Source: Chloroflexota bacterium (GTDB taxonomy: Bacteria; Chloroflexota; Dehalococcoidia; Lucifugimonadales; UBA3495). From it: DNA of 64,000 nucleotides. The notes under the pieces are model-generated. The model saw only the letters and a program-made list of their open reading frames with translations, did no database searches and was not told the DNA's origin. The stretch spans positions 1 through 64,000 of the forward strand of contig JAPPCX010000054.1 in the NCBI GenBank assembly GCA_028875655.1. Reading direction: 5' to 3'. The position numbers were made by a program, and so were the translations under genes. The stretch's first letter is position 1. Every line of letters begins with the position of its first letter. Below, one piece after another: positions 1-10,850 of this stretch.

Positions 1-24
1 CGGACCTGTGGCCGGAGGTCGCCC

Positions 25-2055
25 ATGCTGTACCAACGCTACCGCTACTCCCAATGGGATGGCACCCAGCAGATCTTTGACATCGACGCCAGCGAGTTGA
101 TGGACGCGCTGTCGGATGACCTCTTGCAGCACGGCGACCTGGCCCGAGCGTTACGCGACCTGTTCCGCAACGGTATGCAGAACCGCGACGGCTCCCAGAT
201 GCCCAACCTGCGCCAACTCATGGAACAGCTCAAGCAGCAGCGCCGCCAGCAGTTGCAGCAGAGCAACCTGGACTCGGTGGTGGACGACCTCAAGGAACGG
301 CTGGACAACATCCTGCGCACCGAGCGCGAGGGCATCCAGCGCCGCCTCGACGACGCGGCGGCTCAGCCCGAGCCGGAGGACATGGAAGGCAAGGAGCAGC
401 AGCGGGCGCTGAACCGCCTGCTCCAGGAACGCGCTCAGCGTAACCTGGACAAGCTGGACGACCTCCCCGACAGCATCGGCGGCCAGATCCAGGAACTCAT
501 GGAATACGATTTCATGGACCCCGACGCTCAACAGCAGTTTCAGGAATTGCTGGATATGCTGAAAAGCCAGATGGCGCAGAACGTCTCTGACCAGATGCGC
601 GAACAGATGCAGAACATGACCCCGGAGCAAATGGAGGCCATGCGCGAAATGATGCGCGACCTCAACCAGATGCTCCGCGACCGCATGGAAGGCCGCGACC
701 CGGGCTTTGAGCAATTCATGCAGAAGTGGGGGCCGATGTTCGGCGACGACCCGCCGCAGAGCCTGGACGAGTTGATGGAGCGCATCCAGCAGCAGATGGC
801 GCAGATGCAGTCCCTCATGGACAGCCTCTCGCCCGAGGCCCGCCGGGAGCTGGAAGACGCCATGCAGTCGGCCATGGACCCGCGCCTCATGGACGAAATG
901 GCCGAGTTCGCCGCCTTGATGCAGTCGCTCATGCCGCCCGACGAACTGGCCCGCCAGTACCCCTTCCTCGGCGACGACAGCATGACCCTAGAACAGGCCA
1001 TGGAGGCCATGCAGCAGATGCAGTCGCTGGACCAGTTGGAGCAGTCGTTGCAGCAGGCCATGCGCACCGGCAACCTGGACGACGTTGACCCGGAGCAGCT
1101 GGCCGAGTTGCTGGGCGAGGAAGCCCGCCGCGCCTGGGAGGAAATGGACCGTCTCCGCCAAATGCTCAAAGAGGCCGGCTACATCACCGGCGACGACGAT
1201 CTATCCCTCACCGCCCGGGGCATCCGCCGCATCGGCCAGAAGGCCATGCGCGAGGTTTTCCAGCATCTCAAGAAGGACCGCATCGGCAACCACGACCTGG
1301 ACACCCGCGGCGCCGGCGGCGACCTGCTCGGCGACACCAAGACCTACGAGTTTGGCGACCCGCTGCAACTTGACCTGCAAACCACGGTGAAGAACGCCAT
1401 CGTCCGCGGCGGCCCCCAGGTTCCCGTGAAGCTGCGCCCCGACGACTTCGAAATCTACCGCAACGAGCACATGACGCGCGCTGCCACCATCGTCCTGCTC
1501 GACCAGAGTCGCTCCATGGGCCTGTTCAATAACTGGGCGGCCGCCAAGAAGGTGACGCTGGCCCTGTTCGCCCTCATCCGCCAGCAGTATCCTCGGGATA
1601 CGCTGCACGTGGTTGGCTTCTCCGACTACGCCCGCGAACTGGAAGAGGAAGACCTCGCCGGGCTGACCTGGAACAACTGGGTCTCCGGCACCAACCTCCA
1701 CCACGCGCTTATGCTGTCCCGCAAGCTCCTGTCCCGCGAAAAGGGCGGCACCCGCCAGATCCTGGTGATCACCGACGGCGAACCCACCGCGCACCTGGAA
1801 GGCGACCAGGCCTATTTTGCCTATCCGCCCAGCTACCGCACCGAACTGGAGACGCTGAAAGAGGTGCGTCGCTGCACTCAGGAGGGCATCGTCATTAACA
1901 CCTTCATGCTGGAAAACAGCTACCAGTTGGTCAACTTCGTGGATCGCATGACCCGTATCAACCGGGGCCGGGCCTTCTACAGCAGCAGCGAAAACCTGGG
2001 CGAATACGTGCTGGTGGACTACATCAACAACCGCCGCAAACGGGTGGCCGGCTGA
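25..2055 (+). CDS. VWA (MIDAS) domain protein, Mg-chelatase ChlD-like
   Basis: A 676-residue protein. The first ~400 residues are rich in Gln, Met, Asp and Glu and look helical or coiled. The last ~200 form a von Willebrand A domain with the metal-ion site DQSRSMG (DxSxS), a downstream Thr in SGTNLHH and the ITDGEPT strand. Such proteins usually partner a MoxR or ChlI-type AAA+ ATPase in metal insertion or protein remodelling; a partner would lie upstream, outside the window. The start is supported by GGAGG at 14-18, six bases before the ATG. The reading frame stays open to the window edge, so a longer form cannot be fully excluded. Function beyond the VWA fold is inference. Confidence 0.85.
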   Translation: MLYQRYRYSQWDGTQQIFDIDASELMDALSDDLLQHGDLARALRDLFRNGMQNRDGSQMPNLRQLMEQLKQQRRQQLQQSNLDSVVDDLKERLDNILRTEREGIQRRLDDAAAQPEPEDMEGKEQQRALNRLLQERAQRNLDKLDDLPDSIGGQIQELMEYDFMDPDAQQQFQELLDMLKSQMAQNVSDQMREQMQNMTPEQMEAMREMMRDLNQMLRDRMEGRDPGFEQFMQKWGPMFGDDPPQSLDELMERIQQQMAQMQSLMDSLSPEARRELEDAMQSAMDPRLMDEMAEFAALMQSLMPPDELARQYPFLGDDSMTLEQAMEAMQQMQSLDQLEQSLQQAMRTGNLDDVDPEQLAELLGEEARRAWEEMDRLRQMLKEAGYITGDDDLSLTARGIRRIGQKAMREVFQHLKKDRIGNHDLDTRGAGGDLLGDTKTYEFGDPLQLDLQTTVKNAIVRGGPQVPVKLRPDDFEIYRNEHMTRAATIVLLDQSRSMGLFNNWAAAKKVTLALFALIRQQYPRDTLHVVGFSDYARELEEEDLAGLTWNNWVSGTNLHHALMLSRKLLSREKGGTRQILVITDGEPTAHLEGDQAYFAYPPSYRTELETLKEVRRCTQEGIVINTFMLENSYQLVNFVDRMTRINRGRAFYSSSENLGEYVLVDYINNRRKRVAG

Positions 2056-2105
2056 CCTGGGTTACGCAATCCGACGTATAGCTTACGAAATCAGCCATTC
2101 TACTA

Positions 2106-2134
2106 TTCCCGGAACCGTCGTACCGTGCTAGAAT
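2106..2134 (+). promoter_or_regulatory. Possible promoter of the pyr operon
   Basis: A TAGAAT -10 box (2129-2134) lies about 30 bases before the PyrR-binding element. The -35 position (TTCCCG) is poor. It is placed mainly because a transcript must begin just upstream of the attenuator. Confidence 0.3.
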
Positions 2135-2164
2135 AAATGGCACGAAATAGTACGCCGCTTTTAA

Positions 2165-2188
2165 GGCAGTCCGGCGAGGCTGGCAAAG
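2165..2188 (+). promoter_or_regulatory. PyrR-binding loop of pyrimidine attenuator
   Basis: AGTCCGGCGAGGCTGGCAAAG matches the conserved PyrR RNA-binding loop (AGUCC-NNN-GAGGCU). It is followed by a second potential hairpin (CGGATCGGG at 2202-2210 with CCCGTATCCG at 2221-2230) and then an intrinsic terminator. In the known mechanism UMP- or UTP-bound PyrR stabilises this loop and lets the terminator form, so pyr genes are shut off when pyrimidines are plentiful. The next gene is pyrR itself, which supports autoregulation. Confidence 0.85.
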
Positions 2189-2242
2189 CATGCGTGTGAA
2201 CCGGATCGGGAAATGTATGGCCCGTATCCGCGATGAGAACGC

Positions 2243-2884
<642 letters not shown>

Positions 2885-2885
<1 letters not shown>

Positions 2886-3919
2886 TGGTAGCCACCGTTG
2901 CCAACGATAACGAATTGTTCCAGGGGAACGCAGTACCCGTTCCCGGTCTGCGCCGGCACGTCCTGGATTTGGACGACTTCACCGCCGAAGAGATCACGGC
3001 GACGCTGGACAACGCGGCTGCCATGCGCGCGGTGCTGGAACGGGACGTCAAAAAGGTCCCGGCCCTCCGCGGCCGCGTGATCATGACCCTGTTCTATGAA
3101 GCCAGCACGCGGACGCGCATTTCGTTTGAAGAGGCTGGCAAGATCCTCAGCGCCGACGTAATCAACATGACGGCGTCGGCCAGCAGCATCGAAAAGGGCG
3201 AATCGCTGCTGAACACCGGGCTGACCTTGCAGGCCATGGGCGTGGACGTGATTGTGATCCGCCACCCCCACGCCGGCGCGCCGCACTTCCTGGCTCGCAA
3301 CCTCAAAAACGTCGCCGTGATCAACGCCGGGGACGGGGCCCACGCGCACCCGACCCAGGGGTTGCTGGACCTGTACACCGCCCGGGACCACCTGGGCGGC
3401 CTGGCCGGGCACAAGGTCGTGATTGTCGGCGACGTGTTGCACAGCCGGGTCGCCCGCTCCGCCGTATGGGGATTTGCGAAAGCGGGAGCGCGGGTAATTT
3501 TGTCCGGCCCTCCCACACTCATGCCCGATCCCTTGACGCCGGGCGGATGGGGAACCACCGGCAATAACGGCGTCGCTAACCCATTAGCCAATGTCAGCAT
3601 CGAACCCAGCCTCGACGCCGCTATCGAGGGCGCGGATCTGGTGATGGCGCTGCGGTTGCAGTCGGAACGCCAGCAGCGCGGCTTCTTCCCCAGCCTCCGC
3701 GAGTACATCCGTCGCTGGCAAGTGAACGACCAACGCATGGCTCGCGCCAACCCCAACGCCCTCCTGATGCACCCCGGCCCGATGAACGAAGGCATTGAGG
3801 TGAGCAGCGGCCTGGCACATGGCGAGCGCTCGCTGATTGAGGAGCAGGTCACCAACGGCGTGGCAATTCGCATGGCGCTGCTGTACCAACTGGCCGGCGC
3901 CGTGGCGGTTGAGAACTGA
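2885..3919 (+). CDS. pyrB: Aspartate carbamoyltransferase catalytic chain
   Basis: Catalyses carbamoyl phosphate plus aspartate to carbamoyl-aspartate, the committed step of pyrimidine synthesis. Motifs seen are the carbamoyl-phosphate loop STRTR in YEASTRTRISFE, HAHPTQGLLDLYT, RLQSERQ and HPGPMNEGIEV. I chose the ATG at 2885, which overlaps the pyrR stop (TGATG) and has GGGGGA upstream. The ORF track starts nine codons earlier, inside pyrR. At 344 residues it is somewhat longer than the usual ~310, with an insertion after the LSGPPTLMP strand (TPGGWGTTGNNG). No regulatory pyrI follows; pyrC is next. Confidence 0.95.
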
Positions 3920-3922
3920 GCG

Positions 3923-5299
3923 ATGGCATTGCCACAGCAAAAAACCATCCTGATTACCGGCGGGAGGGTGATTGACCCGGCCAACGGCAGAGACGGCGTG
4001 TTCGACGTGCTGCTCTCGGACGGAGAAATCAAGGCGGTTGACAGTTCCATATCCGCCGACTCCCTGGACGGAGCAGTGCGCGTAATTCAAGCCGGCGGCC
4101 TGGTGGTGTGCCCGGGTTTTATCGACATCCACACCCACCTACGTGAGCCGGGTTTCGAGTACAAAGAGACCATCGCCACCGGCGCGGCGGCCGCGGCGCG
4201 CGGCGGATTCACCACCATCTGCGCCATGCCCAACACCGACCCGGCCATTGATAACGCAGCGGTGGTGGATTACATAGCGAACCGCGCCGCCAATGTGCCG
4301 GCGAGGGTGAGGGTGTTCGGGTGCGTCACGAAGCAGCGCGCCGGGCGCGAATTAGCGGACATGGAAGAGCTGCTCTCCGCCGGCGTGGTAGCCTTCAGCG
4401 ACGACGGCGACCCCGTGTACGACGCGGGAGTGATGCGTCTCGCGCTCACGTACAGCGGGGACCTGGGCGTGCCAATCAGCAACCATTGCGAGGATCATGC
4501 TCTTTGCCCCGGTGGCGTGATGGCCGAGGGCTGGGTCAGCAGCCGTTTAGGCTTGGCCGGCATACCCGCGGTGGCGGAAGAAGCCATGGTCGCCCGGGAC
4601 ATCTCGCTGGCGGAGCTGACCGGCGGGCGGTTACACCTGGCGCATCTAAGCTCGGCCGGCAGCGTGGCAATGGTGCGGCAGGCCAAGGACCGGGGCATCC
4701 CGGTGACCGCCGAGGTGTGCCCGCATCACCTGCTGCTCACGGATGCTTGGGCTCTAGGCGGCAAGGGCGATCCTAACGTGGCGGCCGGCCCGCTAGCCTA
4801 CGACACCTACACCAAGGTGTACCCGCCGCTGCGTACCGATGCAGACGTCACGGCTTGCGTGGCGGGGTTGGCCGACGGAACCATCGATTGCATCGCCACC
4901 GACCACGCGCCCCACGAGCCGGTGAGCAAGGAATGCACCTACCACGACGCGGCTTTCGGCATCAGCGTACTGGAAACGGCGTTAGGCACACTGATGTCAA
5001 CGGTACACAACGGCGATGTGAGCCTGCCCACGATGATTGAGCGATTGACCACCGGGCCGGCCAGGGTGCTGGGCAACGGGCTTTCACCATACACCGCCCT
5101 CACCCCGGGTACGCCTGCGGACCTGACGCTGTTCGACCCCGACGCTGCCTGGACGGTGGACGTGAGCAAGTTCGCGTCGATGGGGCGCAATACTCCGTTA
5201 GACGGCGTCGAACTGCGCGGCCGGGTCGCCGCGACGATGGTGGGCGGACGTGTGGTGTTCGAGGAACCTGAGGCGCTGAACAAAGGAGACGTGGCGTGA
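3923..5299 (+). CDS. pyrC: Dihydroorotase
   Basis: Zinc amidohydrolase that closes carbamoyl-aspartate to dihydroorotate. It shows the metal-binding DIHTHLREPG motif near residue 70, the MPNTDP strand, CEDH and HLSS metal and substrate positions, and ATDHAPH near residue 320. At 458 residues it matches class I (multifunctional-like) enzymes. It begins three bases after pyrB stops, and its TGA overlaps the GTG start of carA by four bases, which indicates translational coupling. Confidence 0.95.
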   Translation: MALPQQKTILITGGRVIDPANGRDGVFDVLLSDGEIKAVDSSISADSLDGAVRVIQAGGLVVCPGFIDIHTHLREPGFEYKETIATGAAAAARGGFTTICAMPNTDPAIDNAAVVDYIANRAANVPARVRVFGCVTKQRAGRELADMEELLSAGVVAFSDDGDPVYDAGVMRLALTYSGDLGVPISNHCEDHALCPGGVMAEGWVSSRLGLAGIPAVAEEAMVARDISLAELTGGRLHLAHLSSAGSVAMVRQAKDRGIPVTAEVCPHHLLLTDAWALGGKGDPNVAAGPLAYDTYTKVYPPLRTDADVTACVAGLADGTIDCIATDHAPHEPVSKECTYHDAAFGISVLETALGTLMSTVHNGDVSLPTMIERLTTGPARVLGNGLSPYTALTPGTPADLTLFDPDAAWTVDVSKFASMGRNTPLDGVELRGRVAATMVGGRVVFEEPEALNKGDVA

Positions 5300-6426
5300 G
5301 CGGTCTGATACATCTGGTCCTGGAGGACGGCTCGGTATTCACCGGCGAGTCCTTCGGGGCGCAGCGGGACGGCTGGGGCGAGGTGGTGTTCAACACCACG
5401 ATGACCGGCTACCAGGAAGTGTTGACCGACCCGTCCTACGCCGGGCAGATGGTCGCGCTCACCTACCCGCTGGTGGGCAACTACGGCATCAATCGCGCCG
5501 ATTTCGAGTCGCGGCGCATCCAGGCCGCCGGCCTCATCGTGCGGCAGCACTGCGACCTGCCCAGCCACAGCAGCAGCAATATGACACTGGACGCGTTCCT
5601 TAAAGAGTACGACATACCCGGGATCAGCGGCATCGACACCCGCGCCTTGACCCGCCGCCTGCGCACGCACGGCGTGATGATGGGACTGATCACATGCGAC
5701 AACCCGGACGTGGCCCAGCACAAGCTAAATGAACTGCCCCGCTACGACAACCTCGACCTGGTGAGCACGGTCACCACGCCAGGCGGATACGCCTGGGACG
5801 GTTCCGAAACTGCGGGTTATCCTGCCACACCGCCTGCGGATGGTGTACGCCGCATCCTGGTCACCGACGTTGGCCTGAAGTACAACATCCTGCGCCTGTT
5901 GCAAAGCCGGGGTTGCGAGGTGATCGCCGTTCCAGCCACCACGCCGGCCGATGTGATGCTGGCTATGCAGCCGTCGGGCCTGCTGCTCTCTCCAGGGCCG
6001 GGCGACCCGGAGCTGCTGGGCAGTATCGTCGAGAACGTGCGAGGGTTGATTGGCCGCGTGCCCATCATGGGCATCTGCCTGGGGCACCAGTTGGCGGCGC
6101 GGGCCCTGGGCGCGCACACCTACAAGCTCAAATTCGGGCACCGAGGCGGGAACCACCCCGTCAAAGACCTGGAATCCGGCCGAGTCCACATCACCGCGCA
6201 GAACCACGGTTACTCCGTTGATGCCGATAATCTGCCTTCCGGTTTGGAGGTATCCCAAATCAACCTGAATGACAACACGGTGGAAGGGCTGCGCCATAGT
6301 GAACTGCCGCTCTTCACCATCCAGTACCATTCCGAAGCATCCCCCGGGCCGAAGGACAACGAGTATCTGTTCGACCGTTTCCTCGACATGGTTGACGACG
6401 CGCAGCCGTTGGGGCGGCATCGGTAA
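5296..6426 (+). CDS. carA: Carbamoyl-phosphate synthase small (glutaminase) subunit
   Basis: Hydrolyses glutamine and channels ammonia to CarB. The N-terminal CPSase domain (VLEDGSVFTGESFG) is followed by a class I amidotransferase domain with LLSPGPGDPE, the nucleophile Cys in GICLGHQLA and the catalytic HSEASPGP. It uses a GTG start overlapping the pyrC stop, with AAAGGAGAC six bases upstream. Length 376 residues is normal. It is a member of the PyrR-controlled operon. Confidence 0.95.
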   Translation: MSGLIHLVLEDGSVFTGESFGAQRDGWGEVVFNTTMTGYQEVLTDPSYAGQMVALTYPLVGNYGINRADFESRRIQAAGLIVRQHCDLPSHSSSNMTLDAFLKEYDIPGISGIDTRALTRRLRTHGVMMGLITCDNPDVAQHKLNELPRYDNLDLVSTVTTPGGYAWDGSETAGYPATPPADGVRRILVTDVGLKYNILRLLQSRGCEVIAVPATTPADVMLAMQPSGLLLSPGPGDPELLGSIVENVRGLIGRVPIMGICLGHQLAARALGAHTYKLKFGHRGGNHPVKDLESGRVHITAQNHGYSVDADNLPSGLEVSQINLNDNTVEGLRHSELPLFTIQYHSEASPGPKDNEYLFDRFLDMVDDAQPLGRHR

Positions 6427-6456
6427 TCGCCCGCACGACACAGCAAGGACACTCCA

Positions 6457-9400
6457 TTGAGCGATCTCCCCCAGCCACCCCACAAAGTCCTGGTCATCGG
6501 TTCCGGCCCCATCGTCATCGGCCAGGCCGCCGAGTTCGATTACGCCGGCACCCAGGCCTGCAAAGCCCTCCGCGAGGAGGGAGTGTCCACCATACTGGTC
6601 AATTCCAACCCGGCCACCATTATGACCGACCGGGACATCGCGGATCGCGTCTATATCGAGCCACTCACCGTCCCGGTGCTGGAGCGCATCATCGTTGCCG
6701 AACGTCCCGACGGAATCCTGCCGACGCTGGGCGGTCAGACCGGCCTCAACCTCGCCGTTGCCCTGGCCGACGCCGGTGTTCTCGACCGCTACCAGGTTCG
6801 TTTGCTGGGCACCCCGTTGGAGACTATTCGCAAGGCCGAAGACCGCGACTTCTTCCGGCAATTCCTGCTGGACATCGGCGAGCCCATGCCGCCCAACCGC
6901 ACGGTGTCCACCATGGCAGAGGCGAAGGACTATCGTAACGATGTCGGGCTGCCGCTGGTGGTGCGACCGGCGTACACCCTGGGCGGAACCGGCGGCGGCA
7001 TCGCCGAAACCGACGAGGATTTCGTCGCCATCGTGGAGAGCGGGTTGTCGGCCAGCCCCATCAGCCAGGTGCTGCTGGAACGGTCGCTGGTGGGCTGGAA
7101 AGAGGTGGAGTACGAGGTCATCCGGGACGGGGCCGACAACTGCATCACCGTGTGTAATATGGAGAACCTGGACCCCATGGGCGCGCACACCGGCGACAGC
7201 ATCGTCGTCGCCCCCAGCCAGACCCTGACGGACAAGGAGTACCAGATGCTCCGCACCGCCAGCCTCAACATCATCCGAGGCCTGGGCATCGAGGGTGGCT
7301 GCAACATCCAGCTGGCCCTGCGCCCCCATCCCGACGCCCTGCGCAACCGGCCGGGAGACTGGGAACCTGAATCGGATTACTACGTCATCGAGGTCAACCC
7401 CCGGGTCAGCCGTTCGTCCGCCCTGGCCAGCAAGGCCACCGGCTATCCCATCGCCCGGGTGTCGGCCAAGATCGCCGTGGGCCGCCGGTTGGATGAAATC
7501 CCCAACGCCGTCACCGGCAGCACCGGCGCCGCCTTCGAGCCGGCCCTGGATTACTGCGTCGTCAAAATCCCCCGCTGGCCTTTCGACAAGTTCCCCAACG
7601 GCGACCGCAACGTCACCACCCAGATGAAAGCCACCGGCGAGGTCATGGCCATTGACCGCAGTTTTGAGTCGGCCTTGCAGAAAGCCACGCGCGCTTTGGA
7701 ACAGCCCAACTCGTCGTTGCTCTGGGAGGACAAGGACTGGCGGGAGCTGAACGCGCGGCAGGGACGCCAGCAGTTGCTGGACTCGCTGCCCCTGCATCCC
7801 AACGACCTGCGGCTGTGGGCCTTGACTGCCGCCCTGCGCCGCGGCATCACCCGCGACGAGTTGGTGGCGCACACCAGCATCGACCCCTGGTTCGTCGCCG
7901 CGCTGGAACGCATCGTTGACCAGGAACGACGCCTGCTGGGCAACCCCTTGACGCCGGCGACACTGCTGGCCTCCAAGCGGCTGGGATTCCCCGACCTGGA
8001 CATCTCAACCTTATCCGGCCTGCTCCCGGAGCAGGTGCGGCAGATGCGCCGGCAGCACAACGTCAGGCCCGTGTTCAAGATGGTGGACACCTGCGCCGCC
8101 GAGTTCGAGGCGGCCACCCCGTACTACTACAGCGCCTATGACACCGAGAACGAAGCGCCGCCGCTGGAAGGGCCGAAAGCGGTCGTCATCGGCAGCGGAC
8201 CCATCCGCATCGGCCAGGGCATCGAGTTCGACTATTGCAGCGTGCATGCGGCGTGGGCGCTTTCGCAGGCCGGCGTTTCCAGCATCATGGTCAATTCCAA
8301 CCCCGAGACCGTTTCCACTGATTTTGACACCAGCGACCGACTGTACTTCGAGCCGCTGGACGAGGAGGCGGTACGGGACATCATCGACAATGAGACTGTG
8401 GACGACAACCCACCGCCCAGCCTGGTCCAATTCGGCGGGCAGACCGCTATCAACCTTTCCCAGTCCCTGGCCGCCGCTGGACTGCCGATTCTCGGCTCCA
8501 GCGCGGAGGCCATAGATATCGCCAGCGACCGCCAGAAGTTTGAGCGGTTCCTGGTGGACCTGGGCATCCCTCAGCCGCCCGGCGCAACCGTCCACTCCGT
8601 GGACCAGGCGTTACGCGTGGCCCAACGCATTGAGTATCCGGTGGTCGTGCGGCCCAGCTACGTGCTGGGCGGCCGGGCCATGGAAATCGTTCGCAATGCC
8701 ACCGAACTCATCCGCTACCTGACCATCGCTACCGAGGTGACGCCGGAGCGCGAGGTCCTCGTTGACCACTACATGGAAGGCCGCGAGTGCGAAGTGGACG
8801 CCATCTGCGACGGCGAACGGGTCCTGATTCCGGGCATCATGGAGCACGTGGAGCGGGCGGGCGTCCACAGCGGCGACTCCATGGCCATCTACCCTGGGCT
8901 GAACCTAACGGAGGCGGAGGTGGATACGCTGGTAGATTACACCACGCGCATCGGGCTGGCCCTGGGCGTGCGCGGGCTGATGAACATCCAGTTTGTGCTG
9001 CAAGGCGGCAGCGCTTACCGCAGCCCAAGCCTGCCGGTGGCGGACTCCGACGCAGCGGAGCAGTCAACGGTGTACGTGCTGGAGGTCAACCCCCGCGGCA
9101 GTCGCACCATTCCCTTCATCTCAAAGGTGACCGGCGTGCCGGTGGCTAACCTGGCGACCCGGGTCATGCTGGACGACAAGCTCGCGACCCTGGGCTACGA
9201 GGGCGGGCTGTGGCCGCGTCAGAAGCTGGTGGGCATCAAGGCCCCGGTGTTCTCAATGTCCAAGCTGGTGGGCGTGGACTGGTACATGGGGCCGGAGATG
9301 AAATCAACCGGCGAGGTGATGGGCATCGACTGGGATTTCACGGGCGCGCTCACCAAGGCGTTGCAGGCAGCCAGTATCAACCTGTCGCCGGGCATGGGTG

Positions 9401-9798
9401 TGTTGCTGAGCATCTCCGACTATGCCAAGGCGGACTCCCTGCCGTTGATTCGCGGCTTGGCCGACGCCGGATGCCAACTGTACGCTACCGAGGGCACGGC
9501 AGCGATGATCGCGGCCATGAACCTGCCGGTCACCACCATTACCAAGCGCATCGGCGAAGGCTCTCCCGACGTGCTGGACGTTATCAACGACGGCACCGTG
9601 GGCGCAGTAGTCAACACCCTGTCGGGCGACACTTCGGTGATGCGGGACGGATTTTTCATTCGCCGCGCCGCCGTGGAACGCCGGATACCGTGCTTCACCT
9701 CGCTGGACACGGCCCGCGCCGCCATGGAAAGCATGCTGAGCGGCCTGGACAACTACAACATCCTGACCACCGACGAATACCTGGCGACACCGCGATAA
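6457..9798 (+). CDS. carB: Carbamoyl-phosphate synthase large subunit
   Basis: The synthetase half of CPS, making carbamoyl phosphate from bicarbonate, ammonia and two ATP. Two homologous ATP-grasp halves are visible, starting VLVIGSGPIVIGQAAEFDYAG and later AVVIGSGPIRIGQGIEFDYCS. Each is followed by an EVNPR motif (EVNPRVSRSSALASK and EVNPRGSRTIPFISK). A C-terminal MGS-like regulatory domain ends the protein. It has 1113 residues and a TTG start preceded by AAGGAC, 30 bases after carA. This is the last gene of the pyr operon; a convergent gene lies downstream. Confidence 0.96.
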   Translation: MSDLPQPPHKVLVIGSGPIVIGQAAEFDYAGTQACKALREEGVSTILVNSNPATIMTDRDIADRVYIEPLTVPVLERIIVAERPDGILPTLGGQTGLNLAVALADAGVLDRYQVRLLGTPLETIRKAEDRDFFRQFLLDIGEPMPPNRTVSTMAEAKDYRNDVGLPLVVRPAYTLGGTGGGIAETDEDFVAIVESGLSASPISQVLLERSLVGWKEVEYEVIRDGADNCITVCNMENLDPMGAHTGDSIVVAPSQTLTDKEYQMLRTASLNIIRGLGIEGGCNIQLALRPHPDALRNRPGDWEPESDYYVIEVNPRVSRSSALASKATGYPIARVSAKIAVGRRLDEIPNAVTGSTGAAFEPALDYCVVKIPRWPFDKFPNGDRNVTTQMKATGEVMAIDRSFESALQKATRALEQPNSSLLWEDKDWRELNARQGRQQLLDSLPLHPNDLRLWALTAALRRGITRDELVAHTSIDPWFVAALERIVDQERRLLGNPLTPATLLASKRLGFPDLDISTLSGLLPEQVRQMRRQHNVRPVFKMVDTCAAEFEAATPYYYSAYDTENEAPPLEGPKAVVIGSGPIRIGQGIEFDYCSVHAAWALSQAGVSSIMVNSNPETVSTDFDTSDRLYFEPLDEEAVRDIIDNETVDDNPPPSLVQFGGQTAINLSQSLAAAGLPILGSSAEAIDIASDRQKFERFLVDLGIPQPPGATVHSVDQALRVAQRIEYPVVVRPSYVLGGRAMEIVRNATELIRYLTIATEVTPEREVLVDHYMEGRECEVDAICDGERVLIPGIMEHVERAGVHSGDSMAIYPGLNLTEAEVDTLVDYTTRIGLALGVRGLMNIQFVLQGGSAYRSPSLPVADSDAAEQSTVYVLEVNPRGSRTIPFISKVTGVPVANLATRVMLDDKLATLGYEGGLWPRQKLVGIKAPVFSMSKLVGVDWYMGPEMKSTGEVMGIDWDFTGALTKALQAASINLSPGMGVLLSISDYAKADSLPLIRGLADAGCQLYATEGTAAMIAAMNLPVTTITKRIGEGSPDVLDVINDGTVGAVVNTLSGDTSVMRDGFFIRRAAVERRIPCFTSLDTARAAMESMLSGLDNYNILTTDEYLATPR

Positions 9799-9820
9799 GC
9801 ATCGCAATCCGGATTTGGCG

Positions 9821-9845
9821 CTGGATTCCCACTTTCGCAGGAGTG
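9821..9845. repeat. Degenerate copy of the GGATTCCCGC/GCGGGAATGAC repeat
   Basis: CTGGATTCCCACTTTCGCAG matches the dispersed repeat seen at 27.8, 28.4, 30.8, 46.8, 61.7 and 63.8 kb with a few changes. It sits in the short gap between the convergent genes carB and the cyclodeaminase-like gene. Confidence 0.65.
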
Positions 9846-9875
9846 TCTGTGGAAGAAGCGGAGAAGACAGGTAAT

Positions 9876-10829
9876 CTACCAGTCCATCACCATGCCAATG
9901 TCCCGCGCTTCGGCCTGCTCCCAAACCACTTTGGCCGCCGCCACGTCTGCAAGTCCGGTGCCCATTAACTTGCAATAGACGATTTCGTCGGCGGAGGCGC
10001 GGCCGGGCACGGTTCCTGCCACCACGTGGCGCAACTCGTGGAACTGGCTCCATTGCACCAGGCCCAGGTCCACAGCGGCGGAGATGTCCCCACATTCGAG
10101 CGGCGCCTGCTCCAACGAGTCCACGAACCGGCGGCTCGCCCTGACCAGCGTGCTGTCGTCCACTTCGCGGTATCTCCGCAGGGTCGGGCCGGCTCCGATC
10201 GCCGTTGCTCCGGGAGACAGCCACTCGCCCTGTACTACCGGGGTTTGGGCCGAAGCGATGGCGATGACGATGTCGCAGTTCCTCACGGCGTCCTCATTCG
10301 TATCGGCGGCAATCACCGGAATCCCCAACTCGTCGGTCATGCGGGTTGTGAAAGCCCGTCGGTTCTCGGCATTGCGGCTAAAAGCCCTCACCTCGCGTAC
10401 CTGCCGCACCAGGCACGTGGCCCGCAACTGATCGCCGGCCTGGTTGCCCGTCCCGATAATCCCCACCGTAGCGGCGTCATCGTTCGCCAAATGCTTCACG
10501 GCTACCGCCGTCGTGGCTCCGGTCCGCAGCAGGCCAAGCCGGTTGGCCTGGGTATAGAGCAATAATTCACCACTCTCGGCGTCGTAAAGGCTCACTTGGA
10601 ACGAGTAGCCGTTCCGGGTGTGGGTGAACGTTTTGACGCCGAACACGCCGTCGTACATCAGAGCGCCGCCCATTACCGCCAGGTAGCCGCCGGGGGTGGC
10701 GATCCGGCGTCGGGTCAGGTTGGCCGCCTCTCCGTTGCCGTAGTTGGCGGCCATCGTCTCGATGGCGGGCAGGACGTCGCCGATGCCGACGCACTCATCG
10801 ACCTGCGCGTTGGTGAGGAAGCGGGCCAT
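9876..10829 (-). CDS. Ornithine cyclodeaminase / mu-crystallin family protein
   Basis: A 317-residue NAD(P)-binding protein with the Rossmann motif GIIGTGNQAGDQ near residue 125 and the family segments GGYLAVMGG and VFGVKTFTHT before it. Members include ornithine cyclodeaminase, alanine dehydrogenase and imine reductases, so the substrate cannot be assigned from sequence alone. The ferredoxin gene lies 21 bases upstream on the same strand, and the pair is divergent from a LysR regulator that may control it. Confidence 0.85.
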   Translation of the reverse strand: MARFLTNAQVDECVGIGDVLPAIETMAANYGNGEAANLTRRRIATPGGYLAVMGGALMYDGVFGVKTFTHTRNGYSFQVSLYDAESGELLLYTQANRLGLLRTGATTAVAVKHLANDDAATVGIIGTGNQAGDQLRATCLVRQVREVRAFSRNAENRRAFTTRMTDELGIPVIAADTNEDAVRNCDIVIAIASAQTPVVQGEWLSPGATAIGAGPTLRRYREVDDSTLVRASRRFVDSLEQAPLECGDISAAVDLGLVQWSQFHELRHVVAGTVPGRASADEIVYCKLMGTGLADVAAAKVVWEQAEARDIGMVMDW

Positions 10830-10850
10830 GTCAGAATTCCCGAGGGAGGG

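Noticed and set aside
5725-7872. 715-residue minus-strand ORF opposite carA/carB
   Set aside because: Antisense shadow of the Car subunits; composition is His/Gln/Gly-rich as expected for reverse reading of GC-rich codons.
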